Assembly (NCBI GenBank): GCA_902778135.1
Contig: CACYWP010000007.1
Span: 117,323 to 181,322, forward strand
DNA from: an uncultured Coriobacteriaceae bacterium
GTDB taxonomy: Bacteria; Actinomycetota; Coriobacteriia; Coriobacteriales; Atopobiaceae
Direction: 5' to 3'
DNA length: 64,000 nt
The notes beneath the pieces are model-generated. The model had not been told where the DNA came from, did not search any database, and worked only from the letters and a program-made list of their open reading frames with translations. Within the stretch, counting starts at the first letter, position 1. The number at the start of each line of letters is the position of its first letter. The position numbers and the translations under genes are program-made. This document shows positions 17,337 through 26,111 of the stretch, piece by piece.

Positions 17337-18134
17337 ATGTCCGGACATTCTAAGTGGGCAACCACCAAGCACAAGAAGGCGGCCATCGACGCCAAGCGCT
17401 CGTCGCTCTTCTCCAAGCTGTCGCGTAACATCACCGTTGCTGCCAAGGTCGGTGGGGACCCCAACCCGGACAACAACGCCTCCCTCGCCGCCGCAGTCCA
17501 GCGCGCCCGCATGGTTTCCATGCCCAACGCCAAGATCAAGGCAGCCATCGACAAGGCCTTTGGCTCGGGTGCCGATGCCGCCAACTACGAGGAGATCTCC
17601 TACGAGGGCTATGGCCCCGCGGGCGTCGCCTTCTACGTCGAGTGCCTGACCGACAACAAGAACCGCACCGCTGCCGACGTGCGCTCTGCCTTCACCCATG
17701 CGGGTGGTAGCCTGGGCACCTCCGGCTCGGTCGCGTTCCAGTTCGAGCGCAAGGGCTCCATCGCCGTCGACAAGATCATCAAGAGCGACGACAAGAAGGT
17801 TCCCGACCGCGAGAACGCCGTCGACGAGGACGAGTTCATGATGGCCGTCGCCGAGGCTGGTGGCGACGACTACGAGGACGCCGGCGACGAGTGGATCGTC
17901 TGGACCGCCTATGACAACATGCAGGCCGTCCACAAGGCGCTTGAGGAGCAGGGCATCGAGGTCAAGGGCTCCGAGCTGACGCGCGTTCCCACCACCCCGA
18001 CCACGGTGAGCGTCGTCGATGCCAAGAAGGTCCAGCGTCTGGCCGACCGTCTGGAGGAGCTCGAGGACGTCCAGAACGTCTTCAACACCATGGACGTCAC
18101 CGACGAGATTGCCGCGGCACTCGAGGAGGAGTAG
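17337..18134 (+). CDS. yebC: YebC/PmpR family DNA-binding/translation regulator
   Basis: A 265-residue protein from ATG 17337 (GATAGGAGACC upstream) beginning with the family signature MSGHSKWATTKHKKAAIDAKR. Length and the acidic middle segment fit YebC throughout. Members bind DNA, and in some species act on translation of proline-rich stretches. A terminator follows, so it is probably transcribed alone. Confidence 0.95.
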   Translation: MSGHSKWATTKHKKAAIDAKRSSLFSKLSRNITVAAKVGGDPNPDNNASLAAAVQRARMVSMPNAKIKAAIDKAFGSGADAANYEEISYEGYGPAGVAFYVECLTDNKNRTAADVRSAFTHAGGSLGTSGSVAFQFERKGSIAVDKIIKSDDKKVPDRENAVDEDEFMMAVAEAGGDDYEDAGDEWIVWTAYDNMQAVHKALEEQGIEVKGSELTRVPTTPTTVSVVDAKKVQRLADRLEELEDVQNVFNTMDVTDEIAAALEEE

Positions 18135-18161
18135 CGCGACCGTCGCAGGAATGGTAAGCCG

Positions 18162-18194
18162 AAGGGCGGTGCCGAGTGGCATCGCCCTTTCTTC
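18162..18194 (+). terminator. Terminator after yebC
   Basis: AAGGGCGGTGCC, loop GAGT, GGCATCGCCCTT, then TCTTC. A 12-bp stem with one G/T pair, 28 bases after the stop codon. Confidence 0.8.
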
Positions 18195-18356
18195 ATGCGC
18201 ATGGCGACACGCGGGGCGAACCGGGGCACGGGAGTCCGTTCCCCTCATATCCCCCACGTTCCGTCCACCGCATCTGCACCAGATTCAAGTAGGATAGCCG
18301 CTACGGTTCGATGCGCGGGCCCCACGGTCGCGCGCTGGATGGGGGAGTTGAGCGAC

Positions 18357-19355
18357 ATGGCAGGTAAGGTTGCCGTCATCGGTGCCGGAACGTTCGGGAC
18401 CACAATGAGCTGGATGCTGCTGGAGAGTGGCCTCGACGTCAGCCTGTGGTGCTACGAGGACGACGCGGCACGCGAGATGGCTCGCACGGGACACAACCCG
18501 CTGCACATGAGCGAGCTGGACCTCTCCCACGTCCAACCCTCGTCCGACATGGCCGAGGTACTCGATGGGGCGTCGTCTGCCATCATCGCGGTGCCCTCCT
18601 TCGCGGTCGATTCGATGGCCAAGCAGATGGCCGCCCACATCAGCCCCGGCGCACCGGTCATGCTGCTGTCCAAGGGCCTGACGCGGGAGGGCGGCTACCT
18701 CTTCCAGGCGGTGGGTGACGCGTTGGGCGACGTGGATCGCGTGGCGGTGCTTTCCGGTCCCAACCACGCCGAGGAGCTCGCCTGCGCGGAGTTCTCCGGT
18801 GCGGTGGTCGCCAGCTACTCCAATGGCACGGCCTGCTTCTTCCAGCGCCTGGTGTCCGGGGCATTCTTCCGCCTGTATACCTCCAACGACCCCATCGGCA
18901 CGAGCCTGTGTGGTGCGGCGAAGAACGTCGTGGCCATCGCCTGCGGCATGGCTCGCGGCCTGAGGCTGGGGTCCAACACCCAGTCGCTGCTGATGACGCG
19001 CGGACTGGCCGAGATTCGCCGCCTGGTGGTGGCCAGCGGCGGCGACCAGCGCACCTGCATGGGGCTGGCGGGCGTCGGCGACCTGGACGTCACCTGCCAC
19101 TCCGAGCACTCGCGCAACGGCATGTACGGCGAGACCTTCGCGCGCACCGGCATCAGCGTGGCGGACTACGAGCGCCAGCGCTCGGCCGTGGTCGAGGGCG
19201 CCCACGCGGTCGACCCGCTGCTGCTGAGGGCTGACGAGCTGGGCGTGGACATGCCCCTGGCGCGCACGGTGCGCGAGCTGATCGGGGGCGCCTATGACAT
19301 CGAGCGTGCGATCGACCTGCTGACCGGCAGGCGCCTGATACCCGAGTTCCGTTAG
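18357..19355 (+). CDS. gpsA: Glycerol-3-phosphate dehydrogenase [NAD(P)+]
   Basis: A 332-residue protein from ATG 18357 with GGGGGAG upstream. The Rossmann loop GAGTFG lies near residues 8-13, and the conserved blocks SKGLTREGG, LSGPNHAEE, KNVVAIACGMA (with the catalytic Lys) and GLAGVGDLDVTC are all present. It reduces dihydroxyacetone phosphate to glycerol-3-phosphate for phospholipid synthesis. Length is normal. Confidence 0.96.
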   Translation: MAGKVAVIGAGTFGTTMSWMLLESGLDVSLWCYEDDAAREMARTGHNPLHMSELDLSHVQPSSDMAEVLDGASSAIIAVPSFAVDSMAKQMAAHISPGAPVMLLSKGLTREGGYLFQAVGDALGDVDRVAVLSGPNHAEELACAEFSGAVVASYSNGTACFFQRLVSGAFFRLYTSNDPIGTSLCGAAKNVVAIACGMARGLRLGSNTQSLLMTRGLAEIRRLVVASGGDQRTCMGLAGVGDLDVTCHSEHSRNGMYGETFARTGISVADYERQRSAVVEGAHAVDPLLLRADELGVDMPLARTVRELIGGAYDIERAIDLLTGRRLIPEFR

Positions 19356-19378
19356 GTCCCGTGGACAGGGGAGCGACC

Positions 19379-20728
19379 ATGAGCGACTTCGACAGGCTGC
19401 GTCGTGGAAACTACCAACCCGATGCGACGCACAAGGCCATCCAGCAGGAGGCAGGCGAGCTGAGCCGCGAGAGCTACCATCCCGACGCGGTGGCGAAGGC
19501 GGAGGAGCAGGAGGCGGCCGAGCGTGCCGAGGAGCGGGCGGCTCGTGCCCGCCGGGAGCGTCGTGGCGACGCGCCGTCCCGCAAGGCGGGCGAGCGGCGC
19601 CCCTCCGGTCGCGACCTTGCCGACCACACGGTCATCCGTCGAACGACCCCGCGGCAGGAGGCGGGGCCCTCGGGCGGTGCGGTGGTCAGCCGTCGCAGCG
19701 GCATCGGCGTCGCGCTGCGTCGCATGCGCTCGCGCCATGCCGCCGGCGCGGACGAGCGGGCCCGTCAGCGCGAGCTCCGCAGGCAGGAGCGCGAATGGGA
19801 GCGCGCGCAGCGTGGCACCGAAGGCTCGGGTCACGGTCCGGGCAGGGCGCTCATCGCGTTCGTGGGTGTCATCGTAGCCCTCTACCTGGTCATCTGCCTG
19901 CCCATAGACCGCGCCATCGCCTTCAGTCGCGACGAGTCAAAGGGTCTCTCGCACGAGCTGTCCTGGCACGTGCCCGGTCTGCCCTACTATGTGCTGGCGC
20001 TCGGGTCCGATGCGCGCGAAGGGGACGAGGTCTCGCGTACCGACACGATGATCCTCGTCCGCGTCGACCCGTTGCGGGCACAGCTGACGATGCTCTCCAT
20101 ACCGCGCGACACGAAGGTCGAGATAGAGGGCTACGGCACGCAGAAGATCAACGCCGCGTACGCCTTTGGCGGCGTGGCGGGAGCCGTCCGCGAGGCGCAC
20201 GAGCTGACGGGCGCCTCGATCTCCCAGGCGGCGCTCATCAAGTTCGATGGCGTGGAGAGCCTGGTCGACTACCTGGGAGGCGTCACGGTCAACGTTCCCG
20301 TCGACGTCTATGACCCCGAGTACACGGGGCTGGTGCTGCCGGCGGGCGAGCAGGAGATGGACGGCCACACGGCGCTGCTCTTCTCGCGTGTGCGCCATGG
20401 GTTCGACCTGGGCGACTACCAGCGTCAGAAGGACCAGCGCATCCTGATCGAGGCCATCATGCACGAGGTCCTGTCGCTCTCCCCGACGCAGATGCCAGGC
20501 GTCGTCGGCCACATGGGCGGCCTGGTGGGCACCAGCATGCGCAGCTACTCCATCCTGCCGCTGATGCTGCGGCTGAAGCTGGCGCGCAGCGTCACCATCT
20601 ACCAGGCGACGGTGCCCTCGACGACTGCGATGATCGATGGGGTCAGCTACGTCGTCGCAGATGACGAGGCACTGTCCCAGATGATGCGGGTGATCGACGC
20701 GGGCGGGGACCCCGCGACGCTGATGTGA
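19379..20728 (+). CDS. LytR-CpsA-Psr (LCP) family cell-wall polymer ligase
   Basis: A 449-residue protein starting at ATG 19379 (ACAGGGGAGCGACC upstream), 23 bases after gpsA. A long Arg/Glu-rich cytoplasmic N-terminus (about 155 residues) precedes one membrane helix (about 157-176) and the extracellular LCP domain, with the motifs LALGSDAREGDEVSRTDTMI, SIPRDTKVEI and KINAAYAFGG carrying the pyrophosphate-contacting Arg/Asp residues. LCP enzymes attach teichoic acid-like or capsular polymers to peptidoglycan. The unusually long charged N-terminal region has no recognisable domain. Confidence 0.93.
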   Translation: MSDFDRLRRGNYQPDATHKAIQQEAGELSRESYHPDAVAKAEEQEAAERAEERAARARRERRGDAPSRKAGERRPSGRDLADHTVIRRTTPRQEAGPSGGAVVSRRSGIGVALRRMRSRHAAGADERARQRELRRQEREWERAQRGTEGSGHGPGRALIAFVGVIVALYLVICLPIDRAIAFSRDESKGLSHELSWHVPGLPYYVLALGSDAREGDEVSRTDTMILVRVDPLRAQLTMLSIPRDTKVEIEGYGTQKINAAYAFGGVAGAVREAHELTGASISQAALIKFDGVESLVDYLGGVTVNVPVDVYDPEYTGLVLPAGEQEMDGHTALLFSRVRHGFDLGDYQRQKDQRILIEAIMHEVLSLSPTQMPGVVGHMGGLVGTSMRSYSILPLMLRLKLARSVTIYQATVPSTTAMIDGVSYVVADDEALSQMMRVIDAGGDPATLM

Positions 20729-20885
20729 CGGCACGCTGTCGTGCTGTGCCCAAGGGATGGGTGGGGGCAAGCCACCGGATTGCCACCGGCCACCCCTGTC
20801 CGCGACGATGCCGTCGCCCTCTTGCGGTATCCTGTTGTGCAAACGTGGCTCGCCCCTCGGAAGGGGCGGTTGGTAGGAGGGGCCT

Positions 20886-21605
20886 ATGGGTGGCATCAAG
20901 CGATTCTGTCTGATCGTGTTTGGTCTTGCGGGGGCGCTCTGCCTGTGCGCGCTCGCCCTTCCCTGGGTAGGTCCCTACCAGAGCCAGGCGACCGCCCTCA
21001 TGGGCAACTGGTACTACTACACGACCGTGCAGGTCGTGCTGGCCATCACGGCGCTCGGCACGCTCGTGACGCTGCTGAGGGGCCTCTTCACGCCGCGCAA
21101 GCGCAAGACCGTGGTCATCGACCGCACGGGCGGCGACCAGATTACCGTCACCACCGCGGCCATCTCCTCGCAGGCGTCGCACGTCATCGAGTCCGACGGG
21201 CGCTTCTCGGTGGAGAAGGTGCACGTGCTGGCCAAGAAGCGGGGCAATGTCCAGGTCGACGTGCGCGTGCGCCCCAAGAACACCGTCAACGTGGCGCAGG
21301 AGGGCTCGCGCATCCACGACGAGCTGGTCGAGGGCCTCTCCACCATCTGTGGTGACAAGGTCCATCGCATCAACCTGGAGTTCGTCGAGGCGGAGATGCC
21401 CGACGTCCCCGCACAGAACGTGCTGGTCGAGCACCTCGAGGTTCCCGCATCGGTGTTCGAGCGTGCCGCGGCGCAGGAGGCCATCGGCGCCGGTGCCGAC
21501 GATGGTTCGAACGACATCACGGTGCCCATGGGCCACACGGCCTGGGGTGCGTCGGCAGACAATGACACGAGCGAGGCCTACACCATCGAGAGCGAGGAGG
21601 AGTAG
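20886..21605 (+). CDS. amaP: AmaP-type alkaline-shock membrane anchor protein
   Basis: A 239-residue protein with TAGGAGGGG before ATG 20886. Two N-terminal membrane helices (about 7-27 and 46-66) are followed by an Asp23-like soluble domain (TVVIDRTGGDQITVTTAAI, VQVDVRVRPKNTVNV). The architecture and the next two genes (DUF2273 and Asp23) match the envelope-stress locus of Gram-positives, in which AmaP tethers Asp23 to the membrane. Confidence 0.88.
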   Translation: MGGIKRFCLIVFGLAGALCLCALALPWVGPYQSQATALMGNWYYYTTVQVVLAITALGTLVTLLRGLFTPRKRKTVVIDRTGGDQITVTTAAISSQASHVIESDGRFSVEKVHVLAKKRGNVQVDVRVRPKNTVNVAQEGSRIHDELVEGLSTICGDKVHRINLEFVEAEMPDVPAQNVLVEHLEVPASVFERAAAQEAIGAGADDGSNDITVPMGHTAWGASADNDTSEAYTIESEEE

Positions 21606-21607
21606 CC

Positions 21608-22063
21608 ATGGCCGCACCAAAGCCCCATTTCGAAAGCGCCTCCGAGCACAAGGCCACCGAGCCCAACAAGGCCGCCGAGCCCGTCGTGGAGAGGGCCGAG
21701 ACGGTTGCCCCGCACAAGGCGAAGGTCCCACCCGTCACATTCGAGGAGCCCGAACAGGCCCCGGAGGAGCAGACCGCGTCCGAGCCGGCCGCCGAGACGC
21801 AGCCCGCCGGTGTCGCCGGTCAGGTGCGCCAGGCGACCACGTGGCTTTCGCGCACCTTCCCCGGCCACGAGCACGCGGTCCTCGGCGGTGCGTGCGGACT
21901 GGTGGCGGCGCTGATGGTCTTTGTCGTGGGCTTCTGGCAGATGCTGTTCGTGTCGCTGGTGGTGCTGGTGGGCATCGCCTTGGGACAGTTTCTCGATGGC
22001 GACCCGAAGATAGTCAACTTCATCCGTCGCGTCCTCGCCGATGGACGCAACAACGAGCAGTAG
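21608..22063 (+). CDS. DUF2273 small membrane protein of the Asp23 locus
   Basis: A 151-residue protein three bases after amaP. The first 90 residues are charged, proline- and glutamate-rich. Residues 95-130 form two closely spaced hydrophobic segments, followed by GQFLDGDPKIVNFIRRVL, the DUF2273 signature. These proteins accompany AmaP and Asp23, but their biochemical role is unknown. The family member is usually about 60-80 residues, so the N-terminal extension here is unusual. Confidence 0.85.
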   Translation: MAAPKPHFESASEHKATEPNKAAEPVVERAETVAPHKAKVPPVTFEEPEQAPEEQTASEPAAETQPAGVAGQVRQATTWLSRTFPGHEHAVLGGACGLVAALMVFVVGFWQMLFVSLVVLVGIALGQFLDGDPKIVNFIRRVLADGRNNEQ

Positions 22064-22102
22064 CAGTCAATATCAGGCATCTGATGCCGGAAAGGAACGA
22101 GC

Positions 22103-22705
22103 ATGAGCAAGATCGACATCACCACCGAGACCGACGAGCTTGAGGACCAGACAGTCGACCAGGCTGCCGACATCGAGGACGATGCGGACGAGACCGAAGG
22201 CGACCTCAGCTTTGACGACGAGGACCTGGACGACTCCGAGGACTCGCTGACGTTCTCCAATGGCGTCATCGAGAAGATCGTGGCCCTGGGCCTGCGCGAC
22301 GTTCCGGGCGTCGTGGGGATGAAGGGCGGCTTCATCAACCGCGTCCAGGATGCCTTCGGCGTGCGTGACGCCCGCAGGGGCGTGACCGTCGAGGTGACCC
22401 CCGACAGCTCCGTGCGTGTCAACGTCTCGGTCTTCATCGCCTACGGGTCCTATGCGCCTCAGGTCTTCGAGGACGTCAAGCATGCCGTCGTCGACGCCGT
22501 CACCGGCATGACGGGCCTGGAGGTCGCGGGCGTCAACCTGCGCATCGAGGACGTGCTGACCCCGGAGGAGATCGAGGAGCGCGCGCCGAAGCTGCCTGCC
22601 GCCAACGAGCCGGAGGAGCTGCCCGAGGCCGAGGACGAGGCTGCCATCGAGGCCGAGCCCGAGGTCGAGGCCGAGGCGGACGCCACCGAAGAGGCGGCCG
22701 AGTAG
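22103..22705 (+). CDS. Asp23/Gls24 family envelope stress protein
   Basis: A 200-residue protein with AAAGGA before ATG 22103. An acidic N-terminus (about 45 residues) precedes the Asp23 domain (FSNGVIEKIVALGLRDVPGV, VNVSVFIAYGSYAPQV), and a second highly acidic tail follows. It is thought to be held under the membrane by AmaP and to help maintain the envelope. Third gene of the amaP-DUF2273-asp23 unit. Confidence 0.92.
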   Translation: MSKIDITTETDELEDQTVDQAADIEDDADETEGDLSFDDEDLDDSEDSLTFSNGVIEKIVALGLRDVPGVVGMKGGFINRVQDAFGVRDARRGVTVEVTPDSSVRVNVSVFIAYGSYAPQVFEDVKHAVVDAVTGMTGLEVAGVNLRIEDVLTPEEIEERAPKLPAANEPEELPEAEDEAAIEAEPEVEAEADATEEAAE

Positions 22706-22709
22706 GCAC

Positions 22710-24068
22710 ATGGGTCTCAGAAGCGCCGTCGCGTCAGGTGCCGGACGGCTGGTGCACTGGGGGCTGAGCGCGGTGCTGCATCGCAACGCGTCGCAGCTCC
22801 CCGGACGCATAGCCATGGCCATAGATCCCTGTATCATCGAGCATCTGCGGGCAAAGGCCTCGCGGGGCTCCATCGTGGTGTGCGGAACCAACGGCAAGAC
22901 CACCACCACCAACGTGGTGGCGGCAGCCCTCGAGGTCGAAGGCAACCGGGTGCTGTGCAACCGTGCGGGGGCCAACATGGCTGCGGGCGTCGCGTCGGCG
23001 CTTCTTCCCGGCCCCTCGGCCGACTGGGCGGTGTTGGAGGCGGACGAGCTGTCGACCGTCCACATCCTGCCCCAGCTGCGCCCGACCTACCTCGTGCTGC
23101 TCAACCTCTTTCGCGACCAGCTGGACCGTGCGGGCGAGATCGACAACGTGCAGGACACCCTCGTGGCAGCGCTGGCCACATCGCCCTCGACGACGCTTCT
23201 GGTCTGCGGTGACGACCCGCTGTCGGTGGGCGTGGCACTGCGGGCACAGGAGCAGGGCACGCGCGTGCTGGCCTTCGGCATCGGGGAGGACCTGGACCTT
23301 GCGCCCGACCGCGTCCCCGAGGCGCGCTTCTGCCAGGTCTGCGGCACGGAGCTGGCCTACGAGTACCGCAGCTATGCCCAGCTTGGCAAGTTCACCTGTC
23401 CCAACTGCGGCTTCCACCGCCTTGCGCTGGACTTCGTCGCCACGTCGGTGCACGTCGACCGGAAGGGCGTGGCATTCGAGCTGGGCAGGGCGTTGCGGGG
23501 CACCTCCACCGAGCTGGTGAAGGCGGACTTCGGCGGCGTGTACATGGTCTACAACCTGTTGGCTGCCGGTGCCGCCGTGTCGCTTGCGGGAGTCGACCCG
23601 GAGAGCTTCCAGCAGGCGCTGGACGACTATCGTCCCGACAACGGTCGCCTGCAGCACTTCGAGGTCGAGGGCCGCGAGGTGGTGCTCAACCTGGCCAAGA
23701 ACCCCACGGGCTTCAACCAGAACATAACGCTGCTGCTGGACGACGACCGGCCGAAGGCGGTGTTCCTCGTCATAAACGACGACTACAACGACGGAAGGGA
23801 CATCTCCTGGATCTGGGATGTGGACTTCGAGCGGATGGCTGGCATCCCCGATCGGCTGCAGGTCATCGCTGGGGGGCGTCGCGCAAATGACGTGCAGGTG
23901 CGCCTGAAGTACGCCGGCATCGATGCCCGGATCGCCGACAGCGTCGAGGGGGCCCTCGGCCAGATCTCCGACCTGCCGGCCGAGCGTCCGCTCTATGTGC
24001 TCACCAACTACTCCGCGCTCTGGCTGGCCAAGAAGGAGCTGGAGAGGATGGGGGAGCGGCATGACTGA
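22710..24068 (+). CDS. murT: Lipid II isoglutaminyl synthase, MurT subunit
   Basis: A 452-residue Mur-ligase-like protein. The P-loop is GTNGKTTTTN near residues 59-68. A zinc-ribbon insertion (CQVCGTELAYEY and CPNCGFH, about residues 208-238) and a DUF1727 C-terminal domain distinguish MurT from MurE/MurF. With GatD it amidates the D-Glu of the lipid II stem peptide to D-isoglutamine. The stop overlaps the gatD start by eight bases. Confidence 0.95.
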   Translation: MGLRSAVASGAGRLVHWGLSAVLHRNASQLPGRIAMAIDPCIIEHLRAKASRGSIVVCGTNGKTTTTNVVAAALEVEGNRVLCNRAGANMAAGVASALLPGPSADWAVLEADELSTVHILPQLRPTYLVLLNLFRDQLDRAGEIDNVQDTLVAALATSPSTTLLVCGDDPLSVGVALRAQEQGTRVLAFGIGEDLDLAPDRVPEARFCQVCGTELAYEYRSYAQLGKFTCPNCGFHRLALDFVATSVHVDRKGVAFELGRALRGTSTELVKADFGGVYMVYNLLAAGAAVSLAGVDPESFQQALDDYRPDNGRLQHFEVEGREVVLNLAKNPTGFNQNITLLLDDDRPKAVFLVINDDYNDGRDISWIWDVDFERMAGIPDRLQVIAGGRRANDVQVRLKYAGIDARIADSVEGALGQISDLPAERPLYVLTNYSALWLAKKELERMGERHD

Positions 24069-24810
24069 GACACGTGCGCTGCGGGTGGCCCATCTCTATC
24101 CCGAGCTGCTCAATCTCTATGGGGACTCGGGCAACATCCTCGTGCTGCGCAAGCGCATGGAGTGGCGCGGCATCGCCTGCGACGTGCGGGAGGTCCATGT
24201 GGGCGAGCACCCCTCGCTCGGCGACGTCGACATCGCCTTCATCGGTGGCGGGTCGGACCGCGAGCAGAGGATCGTCTGCGACTACCTGCTGGAAGTGCGG
24301 GCTGACCTGGCCGCGTTCGTCGAGGACTGGGGCGTGCTGGGGGCCGTGTGCGGTGGCTACCAGCTGTTGGGGCACAGCTATCTGATGGGTGACGAGGAGG
24401 TGCGTGGCCTCTCGCTGGTCGACCTGTACACCGACCGCGCCTCGCCGCGCCTCATCGGCAACATCGCCGTCGAGAGCCGCATCTCGCCCCAGCCCATCGT
24501 GGGCTACGAGAACCATGCCGGGCGAACGCATCTGGGCTCGGGCGTCGAGGCGCTGGGACGGGTGCTGCATGGCCATGGCAACGATGGCATGTCGGGCGAG
24601 GAGGGCTGCCTGTACAAGAATGTCGTGGGCACCTACGTCCACGGCCCGCTGCTGCCCAAGAATCCCGCGGTTGCGGACTATCTCATCTCGCGCGCTCTGG
24701 ACCGTCGCTACGGCAGCTCCCTTCTGGAGCCGCTGGACGACACCGCCGAGCTGGCTGCCAACCAGGTCATGTTCGAGCGTCTGATGGCGGACGGGGACAA
24801 GGGGCGGTAG
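24061..24810 (+). CDS. gatD: Lipid II isoglutaminyl synthase, GatD glutaminase subunit
   Basis: A 249-residue class I glutamine amidotransferase. The nucleophile is Cys97 in GAVCGGYQ and the paired histidine is His194 in YVHGPLLPKNP, matching the spacing known for GatD. It supplies ammonia to MurT. I chose ATG 24061 because it overlaps murT in the usual way and starts at the family's conserved LYPELLNLYGD. Confidence 0.95.
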   Translation: MTETRALRVAHLYPELLNLYGDSGNILVLRKRMEWRGIACDVREVHVGEHPSLGDVDIAFIGGGSDREQRIVCDYLLEVRADLAAFVEDWGVLGAVCGGYQLLGHSYLMGDEEVRGLSLVDLYTDRASPRLIGNIAVESRISPQPIVGYENHAGRTHLGSGVEALGRVLHGHGNDGMSGEEGCLYKNVVGTYVHGPLLPKNPAVADYLISRALDRRYGSSLLEPLDDTAELAANQVMFERLMADGDKGR

Positions 24811-24814
24811 GGGC

Positions 24815-25822
24815 GTGGGCCAGCGTCGGACCATCAACTACTTCCAATGGCTGCGCGCCCTCGGGGCGTTGGGCATCGTCATCCTGCACGCCTTCGTGAC
24901 CGTCCGCGTGGCCGTTGATGCGGAGACGCTGGGTGCCGTGCGGCTGGCCATCGAGGAGACCATCTCCATCGTGGTCGCGCGTTGGGCGGTTCCGGTCTTC
25001 TTCATGATGTCGGGCGCCCTCATGCTGGACCCCGAGCGGGAGATGGGCTGGGACAAGGTGCTGCGTCATGTGTGGCGCCTCGTCTTCGTCCTGTTGACAT
25101 TCGGGCTTGGCTTCTGTCTGGCGGAGAGCGTCTTCTATCACGGTGAGCTGAGTCCGGCGGCAGTGCTCGAGGCTGCCAACAACCTGCTGGCACAGCAGTC
25201 TTGGGACCACATGTGGTTCGTCTACGAGCTGGTGGGCTACTACCTCATGACGCCGCTCATACGTCCCTGGGTGGCCCAGGCATCGCGCGAGGAGTACGGC
25301 AGGGTCGTGCTGGTGTCGTGCGTGCTGCTGCTGGGGTTGCGGGCCCTGTCGACCAGCCTGCCCTACACCATCTACTACGGCGTCAGCATCCCCCATTGCT
25401 TCGCGTACTACCTCATGGGGCCCTACGTGCACCGCTACCTGCAGCTGGATCGGCGTTGGGTGGCCTTGGGCCTCGCGTCGCTCGCGGCGACCGTGGCGAT
25501 GAGCGTCGGCCTGGGGTGGGACCGCATGGTCGAGCCGATCCGCGGGATCGTGGCCCCCTACGCGGTGCTGGTGATGCTCGTGGCAAAGCGCTGCCTCGAG
25601 ATGCCGGTGGACGGATACCCGCCGGTACGCGTCATGGCCGATTACAGCTTCGGCATCTATCTCGTGCATCCCGCGTTCCAGCACCTTCTGGTGATGGCCT
25701 ACGACCCGATGGCCTACCCGGCAATCGTGACCGACGTGGCGTTGACGGTCGTGCCTCTGGCGGCGTCGGTGCTCACGGTCTGGCTGCTGCGCCTGCTGCC
25801 GGGCTTCCATGACAAGGTATAG
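24815..25822 (+). CDS. Acyltransferase-3 family membrane protein (paralogue)
   Basis: A 335-residue polytopic protein starting at GTG 24815, four bases after gatD, so probably in the same transcript. It begins with NYFQWLRALGALGIVILHAF, the acyltransferase-3 motif with its conserved His, and has SWDHMWFVYELVGYYLMTP, clearly paralogous to the protein at 15890. Placement behind murT/gatD suggests a wall-linked substrate, but no specific acceptor can be named. Confidence 0.87.
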   Translation: MGQRRTINYFQWLRALGALGIVILHAFVTVRVAVDAETLGAVRLAIEETISIVVARWAVPVFFMMSGALMLDPEREMGWDKVLRHVWRLVFVLLTFGLGFCLAESVFYHGELSPAAVLEAANNLLAQQSWDHMWFVYELVGYYLMTPLIRPWVAQASREEYGRVVLVSCVLLLGLRALSTSLPYTIYYGVSIPHCFAYYLMGPYVHRYLQLDRRWVALGLASLAATVAMSVGLGWDRMVEPIRGIVAPYAVLVMLVAKRCLEMPVDGYPPVRVMADYSFGIYLVHPAFQHLLVMAYDPMAYPAIVTDVALTVVPLAASVLTVWLLRLLPGFHDKV

Positions 25823-25893
25823 CGGTAAGGTGGGACCCATCTCGCGCTCCGCATCCGCTCCGTGCGTGTTCCCAAGACGTAACACAAGGCGGG

Positions 25894-25921
25894 TTGACAA
25901 AACCTAGTAGCTAGCTAGGAT
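25894..25921 (+). promoter_or_regulatory. cysK promoter with overlapping inverted repeat
   Basis: A consensus -35 TTGACA (25894-25899), a 16-base spacer and -10 TAGGAT (25916-25921). The spacer contains CCTAGTAGCTAGCTAGG (25903-25919), an imperfect palindrome that could be an operator, for example for an Rrf2/CymR-type regulator. The predicted start site falls on or next to the ATG at 25929. Confidence 0.6.
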
Positions 25922-25928
25922 ATTATCC

Positions 25929-26033
25929 ATGATGAATCACGCGGACATAGAGAAGCGCTGTTGCACGTGTTCGTTGCCCGGGTCTGTCATGGCCGGTGAC
26001 GCCTTCGCGCACGCGACCAAGACTCGGGCGTAA
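25929..26033 (+). CDS. Cysteine-rich leader peptide upstream of cysK
   Basis: A 34-codon open frame, ATG 25929 to TAA 26031-26033, 78 bases before cysK. Codons 11-14 read Cys-Cys-Thr-Cys. The -10 box ends seven bases before the ATG, so the message could be leaderless. An alternative is the AGGA at 25917-25920 acting as a ribosome site from an upstream promoter. Short ORFs with clustered cysteine codons ahead of cysteine or sulfur genes act as cysteine-responsive attenuators in mycobacteria, and the same arrangement is proposed here. No homologue of the peptide is recognised, and it is too short to judge by codon use. Confidence 0.55.
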   Translation: MMNHADIEKRCCTCSLPGSVMAGDAFAHATKTRA

Positions 26034-26111
26034 AGCCGCTCCAGTTTCCCCAACAATGTAGCTCGCACCGTGGCCGTGGCCCGTGGTGTCCCATGTCTTA
26101 AGGAGGCTCCC

